From assembly GCA_900074885.1 (NCBI GenBank), contig FJUW01000004.1, forward strand, positions 1,272,225-1,336,224: a stretch of DNA of 64,000 bases, given 5' to 3'. The stretch's first letter is position 1. Every line of letters begins with the position of its first letter. The DNA comes from Rhynchosporium graminicola (lineage: Eukaryota; Ascomycota; Leotiomycetes; Helotiales; Ploettnerulaceae). Position numbers and translations under genes: made by a program. The notes beneath the pieces were generated by a model that worked only from the letters and a program-made list of their open reading frames with translations, was not told where the DNA came from and did not search any database. Below are positions 1 to 11,661 of the stretch, piece by piece.

Positions 1-180
1 ATAGTTTATCCACAGTTTATCCGGCATGATGGCTGGCTCGTGCTCGAAGTCCAGAAAAGTTCGGGAAAGCTATGGAGCTATCAGGATTCTTCAGACCCAA
101 ATCCCAGTCTGTCGGATTCACTTTATAATTGTCGACGCTTGTCACTCCTCACTGCCTGGGGAAGACTGCTGCCTCTAATT

Positions 181-1668
181 ATGGCGGAGTCGAAGCCTTC
201 AGTAGCTTCAGAGGTAAGATATTCTCAGACAGCGCTCCGCGGACAATTTTAATGATAGCAGCCAAACGCCTCCTCAGCTTCCAAACCAGAAGTACCCGTG
301 GACGCGAAGCCAAAGCCAGCCAAACCTCTAGGGCCCCCGAATCCAATTTGGAAATATCTAGGATTTGGCGAGAACTTCCGACCCAAACTGCCCTCACGAA
401 ACTGGACGATCTTCCTCACAATAACCGGCGGCTTCACGGCAGCGGTCGTCTACGATAAGAGGGAAAAGAAGCGTGCACAGAAAAAATGGTGTAAACTCGT
501 CGAGCACATTGCGAAGGAGCCATTGGATGCAAAGGCTATGCCGAGGAAATTGACTGTTTTCCTGGAAGGACCGCCGACTGATGGGCTAAGGGTCGCGCAG
601 GATCATTTCAAGGATTATGTGAAGCCGATTTTGGTGGCTTCGGGCCTGGATTGGGAATTCGTTCAAGGGAGGAAAGAGGGTGACGTGAGAGCTGAGTTGG
701 CAGAGAGGATACGCGAATCGAGGTTACCGCCCGAAGAACGGACGGAGGAGGATGTCGTAACAGCAACACGCAGGAATAGCAGTGTGAAGGAATTTGAGGG
801 TCCTAGGGGTGATATTGTCCTTGGGAGACATACGTGGAAGGAATATGTTAGAGGTGTGCATGAAGGCTGGTTAGGACCTCTCACCGAGCCACCAAAACAA
901 GTCGAGGACACCAAGGAGAAAGAAACATTCGAAACCATGCCAGGAATCACACTTCTCTCAGAGCCTAAAGAAGTTGAGGCCACACCAGCAGCAGAAGCGA
1001 AAACAGACGATAAACCAAAGAAACCACCCCAACCCTCCCCTTTCATTTCAGTCTCTGCCTACCCAGATGCGCCCACTCCAGCTAATCTCCCAACGGAACT
1101 CGACCCTTCAACACCTATCTCTTTTCCACACATTCTCGGCTTTCTCAACACGCCAAAACGTCTGTACAGATTCCTCAATAGACGCGTACTAGCCGACTCC
1201 ATCGGCCGAGAAACCGCTGCTATCATTCTTTCTACATACCGACCATACCACACCTCAACAACCTCCGACGCCCCAACATCATTCTCCGCCGAAGGAGCCG
1301 ACGGAGAAGCCCAGAATGGGAACAACGACTCCTCAGTCCCGCAAACAGCAGAACAACAAACGGCGCTCATTGAAGAAGAAAAAGAATGGCACAAAAAAGC
1401 CCGCGTCCGCGTTGACGGGGAGCCAGAACGGACCTGGTTAGAACCGATCGTCCTGGATCCTAGAATCGCAAGTCGGATGCGCAGGTTCGAGTTAAGACCT
1501 GAGGATGAGGCGAGAGCGAGGACGATTACTGTGCCTGAAGAGGAGATTGAAGGGACCATCAAAGGTGGTATTAGGTATCTGGGAAGAGAAGGCATCAAGA
1601 TGCTGGGATTTGGACAGGAAAAAAAACATGAGCCTGTTGCGGGCGATGGAGAGGACGTTTTGCAATAG
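181..1668 (+). CDS. TIM54: Mitochondrial inner-membrane translocase subunit Tim54
   Basis: Two exons, 181-213 and 262-1668, joined in phase 0 across a 48-nt intron with a GTAAGA donor and CAG acceptor; the product is 479 residues. The first ATG with a usable exon is at 181 and encodes MAESKPSVASE. Seen: a proline-rich start, the block PNPIWKYLGFGENFRPKLPS, then one hydrophobic segment near residues 58-74 followed by a basic KREKKRAQKK stretch, and a long hydrophilic domain with an acidic, proline-rich low-complexity part in the middle. Known of the family: Tim54 is an inner-membrane protein of the TIM22 complex with a large intermembrane-space domain, needed for import of carrier proteins. 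It faces NAA15, the two genes converging with about 460 nt between stop codons. The acceptor could also be the TAG three bases upstream, adding one residue. Identity is confident. Confidence 0.9.
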
Positions 1669-2132
1669 ATGAGTGGGGTGGGCTAGTAAGCCGGCTGCTC
1701 GAGTTGACGAATTGTGAGGATTTGGATCAGCGAATGAGGATTTGGGTGCAGTGTACGATATGAGATAAGCAATATCTAGACTATGTAGACCTGTACATTA
1801 GTGTAGTTTAAGCAGAAGAGCCCACCAAGCACTGTATCTAGATGGATCTACGGCATAGTATTGCACGTGCGCACAGCAAGGCATAACACGTATAGTACAT
1901 AACCTCCTCTGCTATTTCTCTTAAAGGTTTTCTGAACTGTATAGAATACCATGGATAGATGCCAAACTTTTTTCTATCTCAAGCCTACCACACTAATTTG
2001 ATCCCAGAATAACCGAACCATGGCACTACATAATAATGTGGCTTCAAATATGCGATAACCACCTCAAATGCTCCCGCTGGAATAGGTCGATCACCCAATG
2101 CAGGGCAAAAGATCACTCTTACTTGGGAATCT
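1669..2132. other. Intergenic between convergent TIM54 and NAA15
   Basis: Shared 3' flank of two convergent genes. AT-rich stretches that could serve polyadenylation are visible, but no ORF or repeat that I can support. Confidence 0.6.
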
Positions 2133-4503
2133 TCAAGAAGAACCTGCGAGCTTCGCGAATTCCGAAGTGATGATCTCCTTCGCTTTCGGTGAAATGGAAT
2201 CGGAGTCCTTGTCAATGGCAGCTTTGAAGCGACTGGCTTGCTCCTTGACGGTGGAGCTCTCCTTGTCGAGAGATGACGCGGCAAGGAGGCATTTGAGAGC
2301 AAGGAGGTACTTTTCTAAGCATGAATTAGCAAACGGTCATTTTTAGCTAAGCGAAATACTCACTCCTTCGAATAAACACCTCGAACCCTGTGATCTGGGC
2401 ATCAATGCTCTTTGGACTATACTGAAGCAGAGGTGTAAGAAACTTCATAGCATCAATCATTGGTTCTTTCGTCGCAGCAAGCTTGACTCCATCCGGGTCA
2501 TCATCCTTCTTCTTCACATCTCCCTCATCAGCCCGGACGGGCTTATTTGGCTCGGCTTCCTTTTTTGCGGCGGCTTCTCGCTCGGCTTTCTGAGCTTCCT
2601 TCCGAGCTTTCTTTGCTGCCCGCTTTCTCTCTGCGGCATCGTCACCATTGGCGTCTACATCTCCATTCGCACCATTCATTAACGGCTTGTCGTGAATCTT
2701 CAAGTAGATATTGATGGCTGAAAGGGCAGCCCGGCTAAAAAAAGGGTGCTCGCGCAACTGATCTTCCCATTTGATCATGTCTACATAGGCTCTAATTTGA
2801 CCCTTCCTCAACGAGAAGCTGTGAAAATCAAATTGATCTTCTTGCCAAACATCAAAAATGTTATAAATTGACGTGAAGCGCTTGAGAGCAAGGCCCAATT
2901 TGCCTTGGCGAGCATATGCTTGCCCATCCTCGGTCAGGAACCACATGCATTGCATATCGTGAAGGTCTGCAAGAGGTCCACCCACAGTTTCTGCTCTAGT
3001 GAACATCCCCATAGTCTTAAGTGCGGCTTCATTCTCGTTGTTGCGAAGCTGGTACTTCGCGGTCTTGGTGTTGATGTGTCTGTCTCTTGGATCGAGAAGA
3101 CGGGACTGTTCCATTATCTCCGAGGCTTTTTGTGTGTCGCCACGGTGCTTCCATATCCTCGCCTTAGTCATGTGGAAATCGACACTCTCTGGTTCCAGCT
3201 CGATTGCCTTGTCGATGTACTCCATTGCCTTATCCAAATCGCGGCTCAGGTGGTAGTTGTAGTGCTGAGCAAGGAAGTAGTAAGCTGCAGATGCACCCTT
3301 AGATGTATCACCATTTCGTTTAGGTTCTCCATTTGTCTCGCTTCTATCGCTATCAATGTATTGTTGCACTAAAACCGGCAGAGCTTCTTTTTTCGAGGGG
3401 TTGGAGTAAAGATGCTTTAGATTGGCAAATGTTGAGGGTACTCCTTTGTTCAACATGCGATGAATGTACTTATCTGCAGCTGCTTCGAATCCGTCGCCTA
3501 GGTAGTGTTTAGTGAAATCGCTTCCATTTCGTAACAGGATAAGTTTACCTTCTAAGAAATCAAGGGGCAATCTACGAGCCGCATCGCAACGTGGGAATTT
3601 TTCCGCATATTCATCATAGACCGCTCTACGAGCCTGTTGATCCGTCTCGGGAATTTCCATTGCCTCAAGAAGTCCATCGTAATACTTCTTGTATTCTGAA
3701 TTGCGTTCAATAAGTGCTCTGTAAGCCTTCACAGCTTCTTCCTTCCTGTCAAGCTTCATGAGATATGTTGCGCGAAGCTCCAGTATTGCAAGTCTGTCGA
3801 GATTGAACTTTCCAGCTGATTGTAAGTGGTCCCAAGCTTGCTGGATATTACCCTGTTCTGCAATTACTGAGTTCTTGTACATCACAGCCTCGGAATTTTC
3901 GAAATCCGTTTTCGAAGGAGGGTTCTTCAAAGTATCTTCGTAGGCAGTCAGGACACGTTCAGCCTCTGCGAGATCACCATTCAAATGATGTGCTACAGCT
4001 AAAGCCGTCCAGCTCTGTCGAAGGCCCGACCTGGCTTTTAACATTGCTCTGCGACTGACTATATAGCCCTCGTAATCCCGCATTTGTATCTGCAGCAAAG
4101 CTAGATCCCTCTGAATCTGCTGGGAGTCCGGTTCCAGTCTCAGTGCGAATTTATATGCCTTTATAGCCTCCTCGAAGTTCTTTACTGCGCGGTATAGCAA
4201 TCCGTAGACGTGCCAGCAGACATGCGACTTCATGTCACAGGTCAAAGCCACTTTGGCCAGAGCAAATGCTTCGTCTGTTTTCCCTTGCGAATTCATGATG
4301 AGGGCCTTCATTGCCAACGTGTCGCCATGTTTCGGGCTCTTCTTGAGAATCTGGTCTGCCGCCTTGACACCTAAAAAATATTAGCAGAGCTCAAGCACAG
4401 AGGAAGCTGCCTCGGACGAACCTTTCTTGTACTGTTTGTCCTCATAATTGCGCACAACTGTACGAAAGAGCGACTGCTCCTTCGCACTAAGTTGCTGTGG
4501 CAT
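2133..4503 (-). CDS. NAA15: N-terminal acetyltransferase A auxiliary subunit (Naa15/Nat1)
   Basis: Three exons on the minus strand: 4503-4422, 4370-2364 and 2314-2133, total 756 residues. The first exon encodes MPQQLSAKEQSLFRTVVRNY and splices in phase 1 to rebuild QYKKGVKAADQILKKSPKHG, a conserved opening of the family. The last exon restores a C-terminus ending KEIITSEFAKLAGSS. Seen: successive TPR-like helical repeats (for example CWHVYGLLYRAVKNFEEAIK) through most of the chain, then a lysine/alanine-rich charged segment near residues 590-640, typical of Naa15. Known of the family: it anchors the catalytic subunit Naa10 to the ribosome and shapes its site so that nascent chains starting Ser, Ala, Thr or Gly are acetylated after Met removal. 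The length is a little short of the animal protein (about 860) and normal for fungi. Confidence 0.93.
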
Positions 4504-5633
4504 GGTCTGAAACGATCGATTGAGTCAAAAGAATGCGAATTGAATGAAAGCTTAAAGAATTCGATTCGGCGGGTCGAGGCTGTGGTGTTTCGAGGAATCG
4601 GTTGGAGGGGTTCGAAAGGCTGAAGAGAAGTTTCGCAAGGCCCCAATCGTTTCCTGTCCTGTGTCCCAGATAGGTTTTAGAGCCTTCGATTGATCATTAG
4701 GTGAGGATACGAGAGAGACGGGGTAGTTCCGGAAACTATGACGAGGGTCGTGTGGGAGTGAGATGAACGAATTTCAGCTCGGTAGAAGCTCACAGAATGA
4801 TATAAGTATTCACTGTACGGTCGCCCAACCATCTCCCAGAGCTTTCCTAGTGTCTTATGTGCCCAGTGTGCCCCCCACACCAGGTCTATCAGAACCCCCC
4901 ACACAAGAATACAGCCTCATCAACGACATCTCGTCGCAAGCTGCAGGTATTATGGGATTCTTCATGCTTTTCATTGCTAGGATCGATCCGACAAATGAGG
5001 CTTATTTAATCCAAGTCGTATGTATGACCTCCCAGGCGTCTAGCGGCATGATTCCTCTCAAAGTCCTGGCTAGAGTCAAATAAATCGACATTTGTAACGC
5101 AACTTGGTCAGTAAAAAGGAGTTTTTTCGAGTTTAATTGCTTTACTTGAGAGTCTAATTGCTACTAAACGGCAAGTTGGTGCGAATTCTAACTTTCATTC
5201 TGTATGTACAGATTTATTTTAGGCTTCAAGCTTATCCGCTTGTCTTCATATGACATTCGACATAGACAAACTGACAGTATAGTAGTTGCGAAGTCTTCTT
5301 TTCAGACCACTGCGTTAGAACCCCTTGTCCATTGAAGCGTATGCAACAATCCATTGTTACTGCCTAATCAAAGTATTATGAACTCTTCTCTGTGGGGACA
5401 TGAGCTTCAACCATTCTCTTAAGTCTATTTGACACAAGTTGCACATTCACATTTCGCACGCGCAGACTTGGTACTTGACCAGCCTACAGCAAGATGCAAT
5501 GAAGCATTTTGAGTCTATTTAGTCTAGTTGTCTAGCACGCAAATCTAGCGGCCAGCTCCAGGATCTCTATCACCGTAGGATCAAACTCCAGAACTCCTGT
5601 CGCTCAGAGTTAAAAAGCAATGTCATCATAATA
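4504..5633. other. Intergenic, 5' flank of NAA15
   Basis: About 1.1 kb between the NAA15 start and the stop of the UPF0643 gene, both on the minus strand. Short open frames on either strand have no recognisable product and no splice-linked partners. I see no repeat. Confidence 0.5.
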
Positions 5634-6425
5634 TCAAGCCGACCAGTCCACAATTCTCCACGATTTCACATCATCGTCGATGATGAGTCTCAGACGCTCA
5701 ATAGCCCATTCAGTGTACAGCAAACGGGTAGCTTGAGCAGCTTGACGATGGCCTGGTCCAACACTTCCATTCGATGCATCTTGCCTGCTGCGCCAGACAC
5801 AGGTTGCAAGGTTTCGACCGGCGCTATCTGGACTAGAGAAAATGTATCTGGATGAAGTTAACAACGGTTTCAATTCTGTGTTCGGTTTGCTTACTTGAGG
5901 AATCCTCCGCTTGCGGTCGCCTCAGCATGTGCAGCTTTATCGAGAACGCCTAGATCAGAATAGACGGTAGTCGGTGGAATTCTGGACCTAAAGACCACGA
6001 TATAGCTCCACATGACAGTTAACGGAATTTTCTTCCGAACCATCTCGACAGCAAACTTACAAGTCGGTCTTCGTCCAATTGAAACCGGACATCTGGGCCA
6101 GATCATGGACGGAATCAATTATCTCGGGCCAGTTGAATGAATCGACGTAGGGAGCGGTTCGATGGTCATCTCGGATGAATCTTAAGTCGACAAGAGCTTT
6201 GGCAAGCAATTGATTTGCAGTATCCAGAGTCGAGAGATCGAGCAGGTGATCTTCTTCAAGATAGGGAGAGACTACGAGAAGATCCTTTTTTGTCATACTC
6301 GTTACTTGCTTGACTGAAGATGTGGTAACGCTGGGTTTGCTGTTGGAACTGTTTTGTTGGAATGCGGAGGTTGGAGCGTGCATTAATGCCTTAGAGAATG
6401 AGGGTGCGGATATCATCGTGGCCAT
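5634..6425 (-). CDS. UPF0643 family protein
   Basis: Three exons: 6425-6061, 6005-5895 and 5847-5634, total 229 residues. The joins rebuild FNWTKTDFYIVVFRSRIPPT and then ASGGFLKYIFSSPDSAGRNL, both smooth in the family pattern; the second acceptor is the CAG after TTCATC, not the TAG 14 nt further on. Seen: an N-terminal low-complexity Ser/Thr segment, then a conserved C-terminal part with WRSRQDASNGSVGPGHRQAA and LYTEWAIERLRLIIDDD. Known: UPF0643 is a conserved fungal family (a fission yeast member is PB2B2.08) of no established function; I assign none. The first 30 residues are rich in Ser, Ala and a few basic residues, so a mitochondrial presequence is possible but unproven. Confidence 0.8.
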
Positions 6426-9400
6426 ATTGATCGAGAAGATATGAGAAGGCCGAAGAATGAAAGAATGTTTCCGGGAGTAAATGAACCGTCGGCAGGAGTA
6501 TTGATCAAGTGTTCTGTCGAGGTTGGCCAGACCAGAGGTAAGATGAGAGAGGCGTAGGTAAGGAAAAGATAACCACGAAACCCACCGAAGCCTTTACTTT
6601 TATTCTTTTTGTAGATGACACCTTCTAGGGGTGGATAAGAGCATCGTGGGAGGTTGTATCATTTACTTCAAAAAGATGCCATCTGACGCCATTCTTGAAG
6701 GAGATGGCGAGCTGCCCCTTCGGATGGGGGATGCTTGGTAGGGCTCATTTACAAGAACCCAAACCACGTCTGGTCATAGCTTTCCTGGTACAATATAATA
6801 AGCTCCTCACCGCATGCGCTCAACCATGACTGCTTCCGATGGCTAAGAAACGCCGCGCGATCCATGTATTGATTGAAACGGTCGGTCAACTACCGGTGAG
6901 CGAACACATGTAGGGTGCAGTGCGAACAAGGGAAAAAGGTTCGTCCCGCCACGAGCTACAGTAGAAGCAGCTTGGAAATTCCTCAGAAGATTTCTTCGAA
7001 GACTTCAATATTGGAAGCTTGTTCTTCCCAATGCGGATGTAGTTACTGGGCTTCTATCGAATTTCTGCGGCTGATATACATGTCTAAGTTATCATTACCG
7101 GGTCAACGTCCCTAATTTGCCGGAGATAGGCGCCAGGAGACGACTTTTCAGACGCAACAATTTCAAACATCCAGATATTCAAACACAGGGGACGGTTTGT
7201 TGCCCCCGGCAAAATGTCTCAGTTCACCGCCAATCTCGAGAGTCAGGTCCGCACCCACGATCCCGCCATTCAACCTGCCACTTTACCTGACAACACCAAT
7301 CACAACCACCTTCTCAGTCTCGCTACACCTGTCTGCATGCAGTGTTCTCCGACTTCTTGACTTGGACGAGTAGCAAGCTGGGAGATGGCTTGTTCGTCTG
7401 GATGTCATAAAACCGAACGGTAAAGGGGGAGAACTTCCTTTAAGAACTCCACACCATTTCTGCTTCAACAGGACTTTCTTATCTAATCGGCACAGCTTCT
7501 TCTCCAATTCGGGGGAATTATTTCTCCTGATAGTACTCGGATTGGATTTTGCTCGGACTCGCCTTGATGTACGGGTACCGGCACCCATCCGACTTGCTGT
7601 ATCAGTATTTCTCTTCTTTGTTCACGGACAGAGGAAATGGAAGCGGCATCTCTCCCTACCAATGCGGCACCTCCGATCTTGTTGTATCAGTAGGCACATC
7701 TGCTGTGAGAAACAATGAGTGAACGTTCACTATCCTTTCTTATCTCACATGCATTCAAGATACACATCATCCCAAACCCTTGTGTAACCGCAGGATCAGA
7801 AGTCTAGGAAACCAAGCTTCCCGCCATGGATTCTCCATCTCTACAACCCTTTCTTTGAACCACATGTAATTCGGCTCCTTTTTCATAACAGCAAGCTTGC
7901 CTTGTGATTATTTGCAAGCCGCTCATTTAGGCACGTGCAGGCTCTTTGCTTGGCCGGAACTATCTTCCTATCTACACCGAAGTCACACATCGCTTTTCAT
8001 TGTGATCCGTTGCTGCACTACCGTCTTTCTTATCTGAAACGGAGCTCTCATTCTCCTTCGCATGATTGTTACAGTAGGAGCTGCTGCATATCTTCAGTCC
8101 CTGCTGTCACGCCGTGGCACGATCCGTTTCTCCTTTGCTATCAACGGGCTTCAAATCGCTGAAGAATAAGTTTTGATCGGTCAAATCTGGCGCGATCCTC
8201 TCTCTTCACTCTTTCGAGTAAACAGCACTAACCAGCTGATATATTAGTGATCTATCATGCCAATTAATACATTGCAACGTGATGGTATCTGATAAGAGCG
8301 ATGTTGGGTACTCATGGCCACTCCTTAATGGTCTTAAGAACATTGTCTTCTTCCTTGTTCTTTCAGTCTCGACCCACAAGCAGGAATGCCCATGGATACT
8401 CAGCTGCTCTTACATACCATCACGAGTTCTACCCCAAAGAACTTGAAGTGCCAACCTTGCTTTTGTACATGTCTGATCTGACTTGTGCGAAAGACTTCGA
8501 GGAAAGGAGAAAGTGCAGAGACTTGATGTAGGATGTAATCTAGAAGATCTCAATCAACTATGGGTGGACTGGAAATCTTCCATGCGTTCATAGTGTAGCT
8601 CAAGATATCTGAGAGAATGCAGGAAATTCACAAGCCAATACGAAGCATTTCCCCATGGGCAAGCTTCAATTATCCGAAGGTTATATCCATATCCAACTCG
8701 GGTGTTGTATTGACGCTGCGTGATGAAACATTGAAGCAGAGTCTTGTCTGTTCTATCAAATTCGAAGAACAAGTTTGAGTCAATCTGTTCATTTTTGGCT
8801 TGCTCTTCCGGCTTTAAGACCGGCTACCGACAAAAATACGACTCGAAATTCCGGTTGCAAACTATACTCTATCAATAGCAGCCGGGGCTGGGCCATTTGG
8901 CTAGTGGCGGATCCTAAATGGTCGGGTGCATTGCGAGGTCGCAAACTTGAAATAAGTTCACGAAAATAACACAGGACACTACCAAAAGCTCATAGTCCTT
9001 GGAGTATTTGGCGATACACCTCATACAACCGTCCCAAAGAATGATTACGGTGCGAATTTCCTGAGTTGCGTCGCCGGAGACAGATATGTCTAGACTCGAG
9101 CCGTCATACCAAGTACGAGACGTCTTCAGATATCGATAATCTCAGCTCTAGGGTTCGGACTTTTCTTTGATACGATCTGGCAGACATCCAGTGCTGTGAC
9201 TTCGTGCTTTCGAACATGCTCATAGTCTCGGATCTGGACCATGAGATAAACAAGCAAAACGAAGTTCATACCATAGCCTCATAGAGGCGCTTGGAAACTC
9301 CTTTCGTCGGCCAATTCCTTCTTTGTCATGTCTATTTCCAGGGGCTATCCGATACTCAACAGCCGTACGGAAAACCACTCCGCTATTTCAAATCTCCAGG

Positions 9401-10095
9401 GAGTCCAGGCAGGTCTTGAATCCAGGGGTATATATATGCATTATTGTACGAGCTAAGCGAGGACATTACACAAGCGGGTTTACATCGTCTATTGGCTCAG
9501 TCGTACGTTTTGACAATATTTCGGGGCGAAAGCGGCCCCATAACTGTTTAGTGACAGTATCACATAGTTTTGTTTACGATATCCAAATGTGCTGTTGACT
9601 TCTTCGTACATTGCTTCTTGCAACAATACTCCTAGTTTTGGGTTCGGCCTAAGGAGGCGGAGTCTTGATGGCCATTGGACATGATTGGGACTGGACAGGT
9701 AGGCATCTGGATCCTTAAGTTGTTAGTTCTAAAATTTTGTTGGATGGTGGATCTTAAATGATCTCGAATTCAAGTTCTTGAAAAAGAGTATTTAGTCGTT
9801 TGGTGCGATGCTCTATTCCTATCCACTCATCTCTTAGGTGGTCTTTCTCTTGACTGCGAATTGTCCTTCCAGTCCCTCATCTGACCATTTGATTACTCGT
9901 ATCTTTTTCAAAGCCTGGCAATTGTTCTACTATTTGAGCTGGACTTTAAACGAAGACTCCCTGAATCGACGTACAGCATTGGCTCCGATCCAGCTTTTCG
10001 GATTGAAATATCTTTTGACTTTCTTCCTACTTACAGCATCTCCAACAGCGATTCCTACGGCCACCACCGTCTCCGTCTTGATAAGATCAACACAC
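6426..10095. other. Gene-poor interval
   Basis: About 3.7 kb with no gene I can support. All open frames are short, lack linked splice sites and match nothing I know. A reading frame at 7214 (ATG in a good context, 48 codons, opening MSQFTANLESQ) is the only stretch with coding-like codon use; it could be a first exon or chance. No tandem or terminal repeats were noticed. Confidence 0.4.
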
Positions 10096-11186
10096 ATGGT
10101 CCTACAATCCCGCTTCGAGCCTAGTCTACCATCTTTCAAACTACCTGCTGTGACAATCAAGCCATTCACGCTCAAATCTCTCGAACTCAACCTCCCAACA
10201 CCGACCTGTGTCCAGACAATCAAACCAGATAGGAACGGCCATGTGCCACCAGGAACATTTAATGTGCTGTGGAGTTACTATCCTGGTTTCATCGCAGCTG
10301 TCGTTACGGCGTCAGTCTTTGGTTTACTTACCATGTTGTGCATAGGCGAGGCAGTATACTTTGAGAATGTAAGGCTCATGTTTCGCAATCGAGAGATGAG
10401 AATACTGAAAACGCTACTCAGGCGTATTGTTGGGTTCTCTGCGTCGGTCTTTTTTGAGAACGTAACGGCTTCGTCTTCCGTGCTCTGCGTGCAAAGAACC
10501 AGCGATCTGCAGGCATTATCACTATATCCCAACTCAGCATCTTGCTTGCACCGCTTTGTATGTAAGGGAACCGCAATGCAAATACAGCAGCTGAAACAAA
10601 TATAGGGATGAACGCCTTCTCCTCCATGGTCCTAGGCCGAATGATCCACTTCTACATCCCAAACCATCGTCTCTTACGCCTCAAAGCAAGCACATTCGCC
10701 ACTTGCTTCGTCCTCTTCGACATAATCTGCTTCATAATTCAACTCATAGGCGGCGATATGGCCGGCGTAGGCGCACCTCCTGAACAAATGAAAACCGGTC
10801 TCGACATTTACTAAGCCGGCATCGTCCTCCAAGAAGTCTTCGTGATCTTCTTCCTCGGCTTAGCGGCCACATTCCAAATCACCATGCGCAAGCTCGAGCG
10901 AAACGGCATCCTGCCGCTTGAAAAGAAAACCTGGCCAAGGTTGCTACTTGCTGTACATGCGTCGCTGATCTTCATCTCGGCGAGAATCATTTTCCGGCTT
11001 GTGGAGTTCAGTCATGGAACAAATGAGGACAATGAGATTTTGAGCATTGAGTGGTACCAGTATGCTTTTGACAGTGTGCCCATTTCTCTGGCTGGGTTGA
11101 TGTTGTTGAAATCGCATCCGGGCTTATTCATGCAAGGTCCAGCCTCGGTGATGCCGATTGCTACTTGGAGGAAGAAGTGGCGCTAA
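10096..11186 (+). pseudogene. RTA1-like membrane protein gene with two in-frame stops
   Basis: Exons 10096-10368, 10422-10557 and 10606-11186. Introns are 53 and 48 nt with GTAAGG and GTATGT donors. The second join rebuilds LLAPLWMNAFSSMVLGRMIH, the RTA1-family core, which supports the splice choice. The frame is conserved throughout, with several hydrophobic helices of a seven-helix protein, except for TGA at 10455-10457 (just before ERNGF, in the third helix region) and TAA at 10812-10814 (inside GLDIY-stop-AGIVLQE). No frameshift is needed. Known: RTA1-like proteins are fungal lipid-translocating or stress-resistance membrane proteins. Either the gene is recently dead, or the two codons are assembly errors. 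If transcribed from the ATG the product would stop after roughly 100 residues. The gene converges with the carrier at 11662. Confidence 0.82.
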
Positions 11187-11661
11187 GGGGACATAGGAAG
11201 TAGCAGATTGTGGATGATCAGTATGATTCCATGTTGCTTACAAGGCAGAAGTAGGTTCCGAGTAGCAGTAGGTACCACCCTTTATGTTGCCAGATTGTGG
11301 ATGCAAGCGATAGCCAGAAGGAACGGAGTGCAATTGGATGTTGGTACTCAGGTTGTCGGCGCCTGACTTTGGAAATTTAGAAGATTGGCATGTATGATAG
11401 ATTTGGAAAGGTATTATGTGGTAGGATGTGTGTGTGCCTCTTCCTCTGAGGTTCGCCGAAACCGTAAGGGAAGAAATGTTTTCATAGTTGACGGTCTGGA
11501 CACATGTGAAAGGACGAAGGCCTTGGACCTTGATTACAACACGTAAATGCAGACACGTCAGCATTGAGTCCGTCTTGAATCTCGAAATGAGAGATATAGT
11601 TGTTTAGCAAGGATGTCGCAGGTCCAAAAAGCTGCGAGAAACACCGGGGTCGACAATAATA
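11187..11661. other. Intergenic between convergent genes
   Basis: 3' flanks of the RTA1-like pseudogene and the mitochondrial carrier. Short frames only; nothing supported. Confidence 0.5.

Noticed and set aside
10455..10814. The two RTA1-like stops as repeat-induced point mutation
   Set aside because: Surrounding sequence is not depleted of CpA/TpG, and the stops are not in the preferred context.
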